A stretch of DNA of 64,000 nucleotides. It comes from Streptococcus mitis bv. 2 str. SK95. Lineage in GTDB: Bacteria > Bacillota > Bacilli > Lactobacillales > Streptococcaceae. A program made the translations under genes and the position numbers. The DNA is taken from positions 62,001 through 126,000 of the forward strand of contig NZ_AFUB01000011.1 in assembly GCF_000222705.1 (NCBI RefSeq), in the 5' to 3' direction. Position 1 is the stretch's first letter. Each line of letters opens with the position of its first letter. Under the pieces are notes generated by a model that made no database searches, was not told the DNA's origin, and was given only the letters and a program-made list of their open reading frames with translations. Of the stretch, positions 8,957 to 18,336 are shown piece by piece.

Positions 8957-11311
8957 ATGAAAGATAAAATTAAAGAATATTTAGAAGAGAAGGGGCGAGT
9001 GACGGTAAATGATCTAGCTCAGGCTCTCGGAAAGGATGGGTCTAAGGATTTCCGTGAGTTGATTAAAACCCTGTCTCTGATGGAAAGAAAGCACCAGATT
9101 CGTTTTGAAGATGATGGTAGCCTCACCTTAAACCAAAAGAAGAAACACGAAATTACACTCAAAGGGATTTTTCATGCCCATAAAAATGGCTTTGGCTTTG
9201 TCAGTCTAGAAGGGGAAGAGAACGATCTTTTTGTAGGAAAAAACGATGTCAACTACGCTATTGATGGTGATACCGTTGAAGTCGTAATTAAGAAAGTCGC
9301 TGACCGTAACAAGGGAACAGCAGCAGAAGCCAAGATTATTGATATTCTAGAACATAGCCTGACGACAGTTGTAGGCCAAATCGTTCTGGATCAGGAAAAG
9401 CCTAAGTATGCGGGCTACATCCGTTCAAAGAATCAGAAAATCAGCCAACCAATCTATGTGAAGAAACCAGCTATCAAGTTGGAAGGTACAGAGGTTCTCA
9501 AGGTCTTTATCGACAAATACCCAAGTAAGAAACATGATTTCTTTGTCGCTAGTGTGCTGGACGTGGTGGGACACTCTACTGATGCTGGGATTGATGTCCT
9601 TGAAGTTTTGGAGTCCATGGATATTGTTTCGGAATTTCCAGAAGCTGTCCTAAAAGAGGCGGGAAGTGTGCCAGATGCTCCGTCTCAAAAGGATATGGAA
9701 GGTCGTCTGGACCTGAGAGATGAAATCACTTTTACCATTGATGGTGCGGATGCCAAGGATTTGGACGATGCAGTTCACATCAAGGCTTTGAAAAATGGCA
9801 ATATCGAACTCGGAGTTCACATCGCGGATGTTTCCTACTATGTGACCGAGGGTTCAGCCCTCGACAAGGAGGCCCTTAACCGCGCGACTTCTGTCTACGT
9901 GACAGACCGTGTGGTGCCAATGCTTCCAGAGCGTTTGTCAAATGGCATCTGCTCGCTCAATCCTCAAGTCGATCGCTTGACCCAGTCTGCCATTATGGAA
10001 ATTGATAAACATGGTCGTGTGGTTAATTACACCATTACCCAAACAGTCATCAAGACTAGTTTTCGTATGACTTATAGCGCTGTCAATGGCATCTTGGCTG
10101 GCGATGAGGAAAAGAGACGAGAGTATAAGAAAATTGTTCCAAGTATCGAACTCATGGTCAAGCTTCATGAAAGGCTAGAAAGCATGCGTGAGAAACGTGG
10201 TGCCCTTAATTTTGATACCAGCGAAGCAAAGATTCTAGTGGATAAAAAAGGTAAGCCAGTGGATATCGTTCTTCGTCAGCGTGGTGTTGCTGAGCGTATG
10301 ATCGAGTCTTTCATGTTGATTGCCAACGAAACGGTTGCCGAGCACTTCAGCAAACTGGACCTACCTTTTATCTATCGGATTCACGAGGAGCCCAAGGCTG
10401 AAAAAGTTCAGAAGTTTATTGATTATGCTTCGAGCTTTGGTTTGCGAATTTATGGAACTGCCAGTGAGATTAGCCAGGAGGCCCTCCAAGACATCATGCG
10501 TGCTGTTGAGGGAGAACCTTATGCGGATGTATTGTCCATGATGCTTCTTCGCTCCATGCAACAGGCTCGCTATTCGGAGCACAATCACGGTCACTATGGT
10601 CTTGCTGCAAAATATTACACTCACTTTACCAGTCCGATTCGCCGTTATCCTGACCTCCTTGTTCACCGTATGATTCGCGACTATGGGCGTTCTATGGAAA
10701 TAGCCGAGCATTTTGAACAAGTGATTCCAGAGATTGCGACTCAGTCTTCCAACCGTGAGCGTCGTGCCATCGAGGCGGAGCGTGAAGTCGAAGCCATGAA
10801 AAAGGCTGAGTACATGGAAGAATACGTTGGTGAAGAGTACGACGCAGTTGTATCCAGCATTGTCAAGTTCGGTCTCTTTGTCGAATTGCCAAATACGGTT
10901 GAAGGCTTGATTCATATCACTAATCTACCTGAATTTTATCATTTTAATGAACGTGATTTGACTCTCCGTGGGGAGAAATCAGGCACAACCTTCCGTGTAG
11001 GACAGCAGATTCGCATTCGAGTTGAAAGAGCGGATAAGATGACAGGTGAGATTGACTTCTCTTATATCCCAAGTGAATTTGATGTCATCGAGAAGGGCTT
11101 GAAACAAACGGATCGTAAAGAAAGAGGGAAATCTTCCAACCGTCGTTCAGACAAAAAAGAGGACAAGAGAAGACAAGGACGTCCTAGCGACAAACGCAAG
11201 TCCTTATCAAAAGACAAAAAGAAAAAGAGCAAGAAACCTTTTTACAAGGAAGTAGCTAAGAAAGGAGCCAAGCATGGCAAAGGGCGAGGGAAAGGTCGTC
11301 GCACAAAATAA
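8957..11311 (+). CDS. rnr: Ribonuclease R
   Basis: A 784-residue RNase R, a 3'-5' exoribonuclease that degrades structured RNA and defective mRNA with SmpB-tmRNA. In order it has an N-terminal winged-helix region (1-60), cold-shock/OB domains, the RNB catalytic core ([13 protein letters not shown] with the metal-binding aspartates, about 259-271), a C-terminal S1 domain ([18 protein letters not shown], about 625) and a very basic Lys/Arg tail from about 710. The last 38 bases overlap smpB in another frame. Confidence 0.97.
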   Translation: MKDKIKEYLEEKGRVTVNDLAQALGKDGSKDFRELIKTLSLMERKHQIRFEDDGSLTLNQKKKHEITLKGIFHAHKNGFGFVSLEGEENDLFVGKNDVNYAIDGDTVEVVIKKVADRNKGTAAEAKIIDILEHSLTTVVGQIVLDQEKPKYAGYIRSKNQKISQPIYVKKPAIKLEGTEVLKVFIDKYPSKKHDFFVASVLDVVGHSTDAGIDVLEVLESMDIVSEFPEAVLKEAGSVPDAPSQKDMEGRLDLRDEITFTIDGADAKDLDDAVHIKALKNGNIELGVHIADVSYYVTEGSALDKEALNRATSVYVTDRVVPMLPERLSNGICSLNPQVDRLTQSAIMEIDKHGRVVNYTITQTVIKTSFRMTYSAVNGILAGDEEKRREYKKIVPSIELMVKLHERLESMREKRGALNFDTSEAKILVDKKGKPVDIVLRQRGVAERMIESFMLIANETVAEHFSKLDLPFIYRIHEEPKAEKVQKFIDYASSFGLRIYGTASEISQEALQDIMRAVEGEPYADVLSMMLLRSMQQARYSEHNHGHYGLAAKYYTHFTSPIRRYPDLLVHRMIRDYGRSMEIAEHFEQVIPEIATQSSNRERRAIEAEREVEAMKKAEYMEEYVGEEYDAVVSSIVKFGLFVELPNTVEGLIHITNLPEFYHFNERDLTLRGEKSGTTFRVGQQIRIRVERADKMTGEIDFSYIPSEFDVIEKGLKQTDRKERGKSSNRRSDKKEDKRRQGRPSDKRKSLSKDKKKKSKKPFYKEVAKKGAKHGKGRGKGRRTK

Positions 11312-11741
11312 AAAGGCGCACCACGACTATACAATCGTAGACACGCTAGAGGCAGGAATGGTGCTGACAGGAACGGAAATCAAGAGTGTACGAGCGGCTC
11401 GAATCAATCTCAAGGACGGTTTTGCTCAGGTAAAAAATGGGGAAGTCTGGCTGAGCAATGTTCATATCGCGCCTTACGAAGAGGGCAATATCTGGAACCA
11501 GGAACCGGAACGCCGTCGCAAACTCTTACTCCATAAGAAACAAATCCAAAAGTTGGAACAAGAGACCAAAGGGACAGGAATGACCCTTGTTCCCCTTAAA
11601 GTCTATATTAAAGATGGTTATGCTAAACTCCTTTTGGGACTTGCTAAGGGGAAACATGACTATGATAAACGGGAGTCAATCAAGCGTCGTGAACAAAACC
11701 GTGACATCGCACGTGTCATGAAAGCTGTCAACCAGCGTTAA
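11274..11741 (+). CDS. smpB: SsrA-binding protein SmpB
   Basis: A 155-residue SmpB that binds tmRNA and delivers it to stalled ribosomes. Diagnostic segments are [25 protein letters not shown] split over residues 23-47, VHIAPYE, and the basic C-terminal helix [14 protein letters not shown]. It starts inside the 3' end of rnr, so synthesis of two partners in the same trans-translation/decay pathway is coupled. Confidence 0.97.
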   Translation: MAKGEGKVVAQNKKAHHDYTIVDTLEAGMVLTGTEIKSVRAARINLKDGFAQVKNGEVWLSNVHIAPYEEGNIWNQEPERRRKLLLHKKQIQKLEQETKGTGMTLVPLKVYIKDGYAKLLLGLAKGKHDYDKRESIKRREQNRDIARVMKAVNQR

Positions 11742-11755
11742 GAAGAGGAAGTAAA

Positions 11756-12616
11756 ATGGAAAAACTAATTGCCTATAAACGAATGCCCTTGTGGAATAAA
11801 CAGACCATGCCAGAAGCTGTCCAGCAAAAGCACAATACTAAAGTCGGCACTTGGGGAAAAATTACTGTCTTGAAGGGGGCACTCAAGTTTATTGAATTGA
11901 CTGAAGATGGTGAGGTTCTAGCTGAGCACCTCTTTGAGGTAGGAGCTGACAATCCTATGGCACAACCGCAAGCCTGGCACCGAGTAGAGGCTGCAACAGA
12001 CGATGTAGAATGGTACTTGGAATTTTATTGTAAACCTGAGGATTATTTCCCTAAGAAATACCAGACCAATCCAGTCCATTCAGAGGTCCTAGAAGCCATG
12101 CAAACGGTGAAACTAGGAAGAGCCTTGGATTTGGGTTGTGGTCAGGGGCGTAATTCTCTCTTTCTCGCACAGAATGGTTTTGATGTGACAGCTGTGGATC
12201 AAAATGAATTGTCCCTTGAAATCTTGCAAAGCATCGTAGAGCAAGAGGATCTCGACATGCCTGTAGGACTATATGATATCAATTCAGCCAGCATTAGCCA
12301 AGACTATGATTTCATCGTTTCAACAGTTGTTCTGATGTTCCTACAAGCGGACCGCATTCCAGCTATTATCCAGAATATGCAGGAGCACACCACGGTCGGT
12401 GGTTACAATCTTATCGTCTGTGCGATGGATACGGAGGATTATCCTTGCTCAGTGAACTTCCCATTTACCTTTAAAGAAGGGGAGCTAGCCGACTACTACA
12501 AGGATTGGGAATTGGTCAAGTACAATGAAAATCCAGGACATCTGCACCGTCACGATGAAAATGGCAATCGCATTCAACTACGCTTTGCGACCATGTTAGC
12601 CAAAAAAGTCAAGTAA
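11756..12616 (+). CDS. tehB: SAM-dependent methyltransferase TehB
   Basis: A 286-residue TehB. Residues 1-100 form the cupin-like N-terminal domain of long TehB forms (LIAYKRMPLWNKQTMP, KVGTWGKITVLKG). Residues about 110-286 form a class I SAM methyltransferase with ALDLGCGQGRNS at about 122-133 and FIVSTVVLMFL. Family members confer tellurite resistance by methylating the oxyanion; the natural substrate is uncertain. A strong terminator follows at 12632. Confidence 0.9.
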   Translation: MEKLIAYKRMPLWNKQTMPEAVQQKHNTKVGTWGKITVLKGALKFIELTEDGEVLAEHLFEVGADNPMAQPQAWHRVEAATDDVEWYLEFYCKPEDYFPKKYQTNPVHSEVLEAMQTVKLGRALDLGCGQGRNSLFLAQNGFDVTAVDQNELSLEILQSIVEQEDLDMPVGLYDINSASISQDYDFIVSTVVLMFLQADRIPAIIQNMQEHTTVGGYNLIVCAMDTEDYPCSVNFPFTFKEGELADYYKDWELVKYNENPGHLHRHDENGNRIQLRFATMLAKKVK

Positions 12617-12631
12617 ATCAAACATCTACAA

Positions 12632-12671
12632 GCGAATAGTAACCACTTTGCAAGGTTTCTATTCGTTTTTA
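12632..12671 (+). terminator. Terminator of the rnr-smpB-tehB unit
   Basis: GCGAATAG-TAACC pairs with GGTTTCTATTCG around a short loop and is followed by a T-run. It separates tehB from the accessory gene downstream. Confidence 0.8.
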
Positions 12672-12685
12672 TTTGCGTTGGTTGA

Positions 12686-12714
12686 TTGGGGCGAGCAGGA
12701 TTTTATGCTATACT
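12686..12714 (+). promoter_or_regulatory. Promoter of the DUF1887/Card1-like gene
   Basis: TTGGGG, 17 bases, then TGcTATACT (extended -10). It gives an ~75-base leader to the ATG at 12794, so the gene has its own transcription start. Confidence 0.55.
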
Positions 12715-12793
12715 AGAAGTGGGAAAAGCGAGCAGTAGAAGTGTGTTGCTGTCTCTTTCAGCACAAGAAGTTGTATATGATGGAGGTGATCCA

Positions 12794-13942
12794 ATGACGA
12801 GTCTTTTGGTGGAGCTGTATGATCGGCATGTATTGGAAAAGAATGTCTACCAAGCTTTTGTCAGTGATTGTAACGAGATTCTCTTCCTATCTTTGACGAA
12901 AATAAGCAGTAATGATAAACTTTCACTGCGCCATTTTATCTTGGATGAGGTTTCCCATATTCAACGAGTGACCTTTCGTCAGCTATCCTTAGAACAACTA
13001 GCAGACCAGTTAGATTATTGTCTAGCAGGCTATGACCAGGTTCTCCTTGATGTCTTTGGTGGGGATTCGCTACTAGCCTTATCTCTATATCAATACGGCT
13101 TGGCTCACCACCTCCCCATTGTGGCCATGGATGTCGAGCGGGGAAAACAATACAAGTGGACAGCTGGTCAGTTGGAAAAAGAAGACTTGGACATTCCAAC
13201 CCTAAGCATACAACAGTTGATAGCCTTGCGTGGTGGAAAAATGCTCAAATCCAAACGCCCTATCCACTCGGCTCAGCAAATTGCTGCCATCAAAAAATTA
13301 GCCAGCTCAGCTATTGCCAATCCCGCACGCTGGTACCAAGTGACCCAATTTTTCTCGCTTGCTAAAACCAATGACCTTCATGCTGAAACCGAAAAGATAC
13401 TGGAAAATAATGGCAAGTATTACCACTATCCAAAATCCGTCATCCCCTTACTAGCGGATGCGGGGATGCTTCGTATTGAAAGCGAAGACAAGAAACGAGT
13501 AAGCTACAGCTTTCCAAGTCAAGAAGCCCAAGTCTTTTGTCGCAACAAAGGGCATATTTTAGAATTGTATCTCTATCTCTTGGCGCTGGAATCTCAGCTG
13601 TTTGATGAGTGCATGATAGGCGGTGAAATTGATTGGAATGGTATCTTTCCAGAGGCGGATAATGTTCAAAATGAGATTGATGTCATTCTGAGAAAGGGGC
13701 GCTCGATTACCTTTATCTCTTGCAAGATGACAGATTTATCAGTTGAAGCCATCAATGAGCTAGAAGTCTATGCCAATCATTTTGCTGGGGAGAGTTGCCT
13801 CAAGTTAATTGTCTGTACGGGGAAAATCAATCCTGTTTATGCCAATCGCTGTCAGGAATACGGCGTGCTGGTCATTAGAAGTGAGCAGATTCCCAATCTC
13901 ATTCCCATGCTAAAAAAATACTCTAAGAGACAAAAAAGATAA
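12794..13942 (+). CDS. DUF1887-family protein: degenerate CARF-like domain plus PD-(D/E)XK nuclease (Card1/Can2-like)
   Basis: A 382-residue protein laid out like the CRISPR ancillary nucleases Card1/Can2 (DUF1887). Residues 1-145 look like a CARF-type Rossmann fold: LLDVFGGDSLLALSLY (84-99) sits where these proteins carry their GGTK nucleotide-binding loop, followed by LPIVAMDVERG. Residues about 160-245 resemble a linker/winged-helix region. Residues 250-382 look like the nuclease: Glu257 in GHILELYLYL, Asp296 in NEIDVIL, and Lys311 in FISCK, where the usual ExK glutamate is Ser309. ATG 12794 follows GGAGGTGATCCA. No cas genes or CRISPR array are in the window. As I recall, pneumococci have tehB directly before coiA, so this gene is accessory. 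Function in strand cleavage or signalling is inferred. Confidence 0.72.
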   Translation: MTSLLVELYDRHVLEKNVYQAFVSDCNEILFLSLTKISSNDKLSLRHFILDEVSHIQRVTFRQLSLEQLADQLDYCLAGYDQVLLDVFGGDSLLALSLYQYGLAHHLPIVAMDVERGKQYKWTAGQLEKEDLDIPTLSIQQLIALRGGKMLKSKRPIHSAQQIAAIKKLASSAIANPARWYQVTQFFSLAKTNDLHAETEKILENNGKYYHYPKSVIPLLADAGMLRIESEDKKRVSYSFPSQEAQVFCRNKGHILELYLYLLALESQLFDECMIGGEIDWNGIFPEADNVQNEIDVILRKGRSITFISCKMTDLSVEAINELEVYANHFAGESCLKLIVCTGKINPVYANRCQEYGVLVIRSEQIPNLIPMLKKYSKRQKR

Positions 13943-13956
13943 GAAATAATATCATG

Positions 13957-13982
13957 AAAGGCTGGAATTCCAGCCTTTTTTA
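13957..13982 (+). terminator. Terminator before coiA
   Basis: AAAGGCTGG-AATT-CCAGCCTTTTT: a perfect 9-bp stem with a T-run, insulating coiA from the gene upstream. Confidence 0.9.
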
Positions 13983-13989
13983 CTTCTTT

Positions 13990-13997
13990 TTCGAATA
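13990..13997 (+). promoter_or_regulatory. Candidate ComX (sigma-X) cin-box for coiA
   Basis: TTCGAATA matches the streptococcal competence box TACGAATA in 7 of 8 positions. It follows a T-rich stretch and lies 22 bases before the coiA ATG, as expected for a late competence gene. Confidence 0.65.
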
Positions 13998-14018
13998 AAT
14001 GAGAAAAGGAGGTAGACC

Positions 14019-14975
14019 ATGTTTGTAGCCAGAGATGCCAAGGGAAATTTGGTGAATGCCCTCGAAAAAGATGTGACCAAGCAAGCTTATACTTGTCCAG
14101 CCTGTGGGGGCGGACTACGATTACGCCAAGGACAGAGTATTCGAACGCACTTTGCCCATGAAAGGTTAAGGGATTGTATAGCTATTTTTGAAAATGAAAG
14201 TCCAGAACACTTGGGCAACAAAGAGGCCCTTTATCACTGGGCCAAGAAGGACAATCAGGTCGCCTTAGAATATAATCTGCCCGATATTCAGCAGATAGCT
14301 GATGTTCTCGTCAATGAGAAACTAGCGTTGGAGGTTCAGTGCAGCCCTTTGTCTCAAAAGCTTTTAGGCGATAGAAGCCAAGGATACCGCAGCCAGGGCT
14401 ATCAGGTTATCTGGCTACTGGGAGAAAAACTCTGGTTAAAAGAGCGATTAACACAACTGCAAAGGGGATTCCTCTATTTTAGTCAAAATATGGGATTCTA
14501 TGTTTGGGAACTAGATCTCAAAAAGCAAGTTTTGAGACTCAAATATCTTCTGCATCAGGACCTACGTGGCAAGCTTCATTTTCAGGTTAAGGAATTTCCC
14601 TATGGACAAGGAAATCTCTTGGAAATTCTACGATTTCCTTATCAAAAACAAAAAATGCCTCGTTTTGCAGTTGTCCAAGATTCCACTATCTGTCACTATA
14701 TTCGCCAGCAGTTGTACTACCAAACGCCTTACTGGATGAAAAAACAGGAGGAGGCTTATCAACGAGGAGACAATCTATTAAACCGTCAACTGGACGACTG
14801 GTATCCTCAGGTCAGACCAATAGAGTCAGGAAATTTTTGTCAAATTGACCAAGATTTAAGTAGCTATTATAAAGAATTTTTCGCTTACTATCAAAAAAAT
14901 ATAAAAAATAATCGCCAAAAGCTCTATCCACCAGCCTTTTATCACTTATATTTTTCAGAAAATGTGATAAAATAG
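14019..14975 (+). CDS. coiA: Competence protein CoiA
   Basis: A 318-residue CoiA, needed for recombination of incoming single-stranded DNA during natural transformation. The N-terminal domain has a cysteine pair CPACGG with RTHFAH. A nuclease-like PD-(D/E)XK-type core follows (HLGNKEALYHWA, IADVLVNEKLALEVQCS). A strong GGAGG precedes the ATG, and a cin-box-like element and a terminator lie just upstream. Expression in the competent state is inferred from these and from the pneumococcal gene. pepF follows after 18 bases. Confidence 0.93.
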   Translation: MFVARDAKGNLVNALEKDVTKQAYTCPACGGGLRLRQGQSIRTHFAHERLRDCIAIFENESPEHLGNKEALYHWAKKDNQVALEYNLPDIQQIADVLVNEKLALEVQCSPLSQKLLGDRSQGYRSQGYQVIWLLGEKLWLKERLTQLQRGFLYFSQNMGFYVWELDLKKQVLRLKYLLHQDLRGKLHFQVKEFPYGQGNLLEILRFPYQKQKMPRFAVVQDSTICHYIRQQLYYQTPYWMKKQEEAYQRGDNLLNRQLDDWYPQVRPIESGNFCQIDQDLSSYYKEFFAYYQKNIKNNRQKLYPPAFYHLYFSENVIK

Positions 14976-14993
14976 AAAGGATGGAGGAATCTT

Positions 14994-16796
14994 ATGGTAT
15001 TACAACGACATGAAATAAATGAAAAAGATACATGGGATCTTTCAACAATCTACCCAACAGACCAGGCTTGGGAAGAAGCCTTGAAAGACTTAACTGAAAA
15101 AGTACAAACAGCATCCCAGTATGAGGGACATCTCTTGGACAGCGCAGACAGTTTGCTTGAGATTACAGAATTCTCACTTGACTTGGAACGCCAAGTTGAA
15201 AAGCTCTATGTCTATGCACATATGAAAAACGACCAAGATACGCGTGAAGCCAAGTATCAGGAGTACTATGCCAAGGCTATGACCCTCTACAGTCAGTTAG
15301 AACAAGCCTTTTCATTCTATGAACCAGAGTTTATGGAGATTAGCCAAGAGCAGTATGTGACCTTCCTAGAAGCTCAACCAAAACTCCAAGTTTACAAACA
15401 CTTTTTTGACAAGCTATTGCAAAAGAAAGACCATGTTCTTTCGCAACGTGAGGAAGAATTGCTAGCTGGCGCAGGAGAAATCTTTGGCGCTGCTAGTGAA
15501 ACTTTCGCCATCTTGGACAATGCGGATATTAGCTTTCCATATGTCCTTGATGATGAAGGCAAGGAAGTGCAGCTCTCACACGGTACTTACATTCGCTTGA
15601 TGGAGTCTAAAAATCGTGAAGTGCGCCGTGGTGCTTATGAAGCCCTCTATGCGACGTACGAACAATTCCAACATACTTACGCGAAGACTTTGCAGACAAA
15701 TGTTAAGGTGCAAAACTACCGAGCAAAAGTCCGCAACTATAAGAGTGCTCGTCATGCAGCCCTCGCAGCCAACTTTGTTCCAGAGAGTGTCTATGACAAT
15801 CTAGTAGCAGCAGTTCGCAAGCATTTGCCACTCTTGCATCGTTACCTTGAACTCCGCTCTAAAATCTTGGGAATTTCAGATCTCAAGATGTACGATGTTT
15901 ACACACCACTTTCGTCAGTAGAATACAGCTTTACTTATGAGGAAGCCTTGAAAAAGGCAGAAGAAGCCTTGGCAGTCTTGGGTGACGACTACTTGAGCCG
16001 TGTCAAACGGGCTTTCAGTGAGCGTTGGATTGATGTCTATGAAAACCAAGGCAAGCGTTCTGGTGCCTACTCTGGTGGTTCTTATGATACCAATGCCTTT
16101 ATGCTCCTCAACTGGCAGGATAATTTAGATAATCTCTTTACCCTTGTCCATGAAACAGGTCACAGTATGCACTCTAGCTATACTCGTGAAACCCAACCAT
16201 ATGTTTACGGAGATTACTCTATCTTCTTGGCAGAGATTGCCTCAACGACCAACGAAAATATCTTGACAGAGAAATTGTTGGAAGAAGTAGAAGACGACGC
16301 AACTCGCTTTGCTATCCTTAATAACTTCTTGGATGGTTTCCGTGGAACAGTCTTCCGTCAAACTCAATTCGCTGAGTTTGAACATGCTATCCACCAAGCA
16401 GACCAAAATGGAGAAGTCTTGACAAGTGATTTCCTGAATAAACTCTATGCTGACTTGAACCAAGAGTACTATGGACTTAGCAAAGAAGACAATCCTGAAA
16501 TTCAGTACGAATGGGCGCGCATTCCACACTTCTACTATAACTACTACGTATACCAGTATTCGACTGGTTTTGCAGCGGCTTCAGCCTTGGCTGAGAAGAT
16601 TGTCCATGGTAGTCAGGAAGACCGTGACCGCTATATAGACTACCTCAAGGCAGGTAACTCAGACTATCCACTCAATGTCATGAGAAAAGCGGGAGTGGAT
16701 ATGGAGAAGGAAGACTATCTCAACGACGCCTTTGCAGTCTTTGAACGCCGCTTGAATGAGTTTGAAGCCTTAGTTGAAAAATTGGGACTAGCTTAA
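14994..16796 (+). CDS. pepF: Oligoendopeptidase F (M3B family)
   Basis: A 600-residue cytoplasmic zinc metallopeptidase that cleaves oligopeptides. The M3 zinc motif HETGH is at residues 386-390, with the third ligand region ASTTNENIL about 25 residues later. The N-terminal helical region has the usual [15 protein letters not shown]. No signal peptide is visible. The start follows GGATGGAGGAATCTT. It is downstream of coiA and its stop is one base before the methyltransferase start, so the three form a unit. Confidence 0.95.
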   Translation: MVLQRHEINEKDTWDLSTIYPTDQAWEEALKDLTEKVQTASQYEGHLLDSADSLLEITEFSLDLERQVEKLYVYAHMKNDQDTREAKYQEYYAKAMTLYSQLEQAFSFYEPEFMEISQEQYVTFLEAQPKLQVYKHFFDKLLQKKDHVLSQREEELLAGAGEIFGAASETFAILDNADISFPYVLDDEGKEVQLSHGTYIRLMESKNREVRRGAYEALYATYEQFQHTYAKTLQTNVKVQNYRAKVRNYKSARHAALAANFVPESVYDNLVAAVRKHLPLLHRYLELRSKILGISDLKMYDVYTPLSSVEYSFTYEEALKKAEEALAVLGDDYLSRVKRAFSERWIDVYENQGKRSGAYSGGSYDTNAFMLLNWQDNLDNLFTLVHETGHSMHSSYTRETQPYVYGDYSIFLAEIASTTNENILTEKLLEEVEDDATRFAILNNFLDGFRGTVFRQTQFAEFEHAIHQADQNGEVLTSDFLNKLYADLNQEYYGLSKEDNPEIQYEWARIPHFYYNYYVYQYSTGFAAASALAEKIVHGSQEDRDRYIDYLKAGNSDYPLNVMRKAGVDMEKEDYLNDAFAVFERRLNEFEALVEKLGLA

Positions 16797-16797
16797 G

Positions 16798-17511
16798 ATG
16801 GTAGAGTCTTATAGTAAAAACGCCAATCATAACATGCGTCGTCCCGTTGTCAAGGAAGAAATCGTAGAGTTCATGCGCCAGCGTCAAAAGCAGGTGACAG
16901 GTTCCTTGAAAGAATTGGAAACCTTCGCTCGTAAGGAAAATATTCCAATCATTCCTCATGAAACAGTCGCATATTTCCGTTTTCTCATGGAAAGTCTGCA
17001 GCCTAAGAATATTTTGGAAATTGGGACAGCTATCGGTTTTTCAGCTCTTTTGATGGCGGAACATGCCCCAAATGCTAAGATTACAACGATTGACCGTAAT
17101 CCTGAGATGATCGGCTTTGCCAAGGAAAACTTTGCCCAGTTTGATAGTCGCAAGCAAATCACCCTCCTAGAGGGAGACGCAGTCGATGTCTTGTCAACCT
17201 TGACTGAAACTTATGATTTTGTCTTTATGGATTCGGCCAAGTCCAAGTACATCGTCTTTCTACCAGAAATCCTCAAACACTTGGAAGTTGGTGGAGTAGT
17301 AGTCTTGGATGATATTTTCCAAGGAGGCGATGTTGCCAAGGATATCATGGAAGTCCGCCGGGGTCAACGCACCATTTACCGTGGTTTACAAAGACTGTTC
17401 GACGCAACGTTGGACAATCCAGATTTAACGGCGACTTTAGTTCCACTTGGAGACGGCATTCTCATGCTACGAAAGAATGTGGAAAATGTAACTTTACCAG
17501 AAATGGAATAA
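16798..17511 (+). CDS. O-methyltransferase (class I SAM-dependent, YrrM/TrmR type)
   Basis: A 237-residue SAM-dependent O-methyltransferase. Motif I is ILEIGTAIGFSALLMAE (about 72-88), followed by ITTIDRNPEM and the metal-site-like VFMDSAKSKY and VVVLDDIF. The closest functional match by family is the YrrM/TrmR group, which methylates a tRNA wobble uridine derivative; that assignment is inference. The ATG lies one base after the pepF stop codon. Confidence 0.88.
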   Translation: MVESYSKNANHNMRRPVVKEEIVEFMRQRQKQVTGSLKELETFARKENIPIIPHETVAYFRFLMESLQPKNILEIGTAIGFSALLMAEHAPNAKITTIDRNPEMIGFAKENFAQFDSRKQITLLEGDAVDVLSTLTETYDFVFMDSAKSKYIVFLPEILKHLEVGGVVVLDDIFQGGDVAKDIMEVRRGQRTIYRGLQRLFDATLDNPDLTATLVPLGDGILMLRKNVENVTLPEME

Positions 17512-17523
17512 TATTAAAAATCG

Positions 17524-17558
17524 TATAATCCTTCTGTATCAAAAACAGGAGGATTTTT
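17524..17558 (+). terminator. Terminator hairpin that also sequesters the recombinase RBS
   Basis: An 11-bp stem 17527-17537/17545-17555 (one T-G wobble, loop of seven) runs into a T-run. It terminates the coiA-pepF unit. The 3' arm contains the AGGAGG Shine-Dalgarno of the next gene, whose ATG is at 17559. A TATAAT at 17524-17529 would start RNA near 17536, inside the 5' arm. Confidence 0.7.
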
Positions 17559-18182
17559 ATGTCTCAAAACATCATCAATATTGGCTATGCACGCGTTTCA
17601 ACCCACAAGCAAGATTTGGGCTTAGAAGTGCAAATCGATGCTCTCAAGCATTGTGACCAGCTTTTTATCGAGCGTGAATCTGGTTCCAACAATGTACGTC
17701 CAGAACTCGAAAAGGCCTTAAAATTGGCTCAAACGCTTTCGAAAAAAGGAACGCAAGTCACTTTCACCATCTACAAGCTTGATAGACTTACGCGCTCTAT
17801 GTTTAAATTGCTAGAACTGATTGAACAATTTAATGATTCGGATATTCAGCTAGTCAGTTTGCATGAAAAGCTGGAAACCGATTCGCTCATTGGTAGGTTA
17901 CTTTGTATGATTTTAGGATTTGTGTCAGAAAGTGAGCTGGAAAACTTACGATTTCGTACTCGTGAAGGACTTCGTAAAGCTAAGGAAAAAGGTGTCAAAC
18001 TGGGTGCTAAGCGAATTTCGAAAGAGAAGGAGAAGAGAATTATTCAGCAGTATTTGGCAGGTGGATTAAGCATAAGAAAAATTGCAAAAGCAGAACAAAT
18101 TTCGACCTCAACTATCTATAAAGTCTTGGAACGAAACAAGGTGGCCAACAATCGCAAAAAAGTTTCGCAAAATTCTTGCTAA
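17559..18182 (+). CDS. Serine site-specific recombinase (resolvase/invertase family)
   Basis: A 207-residue small serine recombinase of the Hin/Tn3-resolvase type. The N-terminal catalytic domain has the nucleophile Ser14 in GYARVST, the YKLDRLTRSM segment with active-site arginines, and a long helix (ESELENLRFRTREGLRKA, split about 126-143). The C-terminal helix-turn-helix is LSIRKIAKAEQISTSTIYKVLE. No transposase is nearby, and two inverted 26-bp dyads of the 12-2-12 type recognised by this family lie directly downstream, pointing to a DNA invertase. It is absent from this position in pneumococci as I recall them. The RBS is strong but buried in a hairpin. Confidence 0.9.
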   Translation: MSQNIINIGYARVSTHKQDLGLEVQIDALKHCDQLFIERESGSNNVRPELEKALKLAQTLSKKGTQVTFTIYKLDRLTRSMFKLLELIEQFNDSDIQLVSLHEKLETDSLIGRLLCMILGFVSESELENLRFRTREGLRKAKEKGVKLGAKRISKEKEKRIIQQYLAGGLSIRKIAKAEQISTSTIYKVLERNKVANNRKKVSQNSC

Positions 18183-18204
18183 AAACAAGACAAAATGCTA
18201 CAAT
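18176..18204 (+). promoter_or_regulatory. Promoter at the recombinase 3' end, reading into the invertible segment
   Basis: TTGCTA (overlapping the recombinase stop codon), 17 bases, then TACAAT preceded by TGc. It is the best promoter in this gap and would transcribe through both inverted sites toward the LPXTG gene. Confidence 0.6.
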
Positions 18205-18219
18205 GAGAGTGTAAATTTG

Positions 18220-18245
18220 TTTCGATTAACGACCGTTTGGCGAAA
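18220..18245 (+). repeat. Serine-recombinase-like crossover site, left copy
   Basis: A 26-bp dyad: half-sites TTTCGnnnAACG and CGTTnnnCGAAA around a 2-bp AC core. This 12-2-12 layout is that of Hin/Gin/Cin-type sites. Confidence 0.65.
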
Positions 18246-18336
18246 CATTCAAAATAACAATGTGAATATTTCAGAAAATACGAATTTAACAAGGTTTTGA
18301 GCCTGTGTTGGATTTGTATTTTTTTGTTTTTAAGTT
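18246..18336. other. Candidate invertible segment (91 bp between sites)
   Basis: AT-rich non-coding DNA between two oppositely oriented site-like dyads. Its right end is a strong T-run (18317-18330). No convincing promoter is visible in either orientation; in reverse, a weak TTGTTA-18-TATTCA can be drawn. It sits in the leader of the LPXTG gene. Confidence 0.5.

Noticed and set aside
10361-10915. Reverse-strand 184-codon frame inside rnr
   Set aside because: It is a shadow of the conserved RNase R catalytic region and has no RBS or recognisable product.
18279-18286. TACGAATT inside the invertible segment, 7 of 8 to a competence cin-box
   Set aside because: The last base differs from TACGAATA and the upstream T-rich element is poor; one match of this quality in AT-rich DNA is expected by chance.
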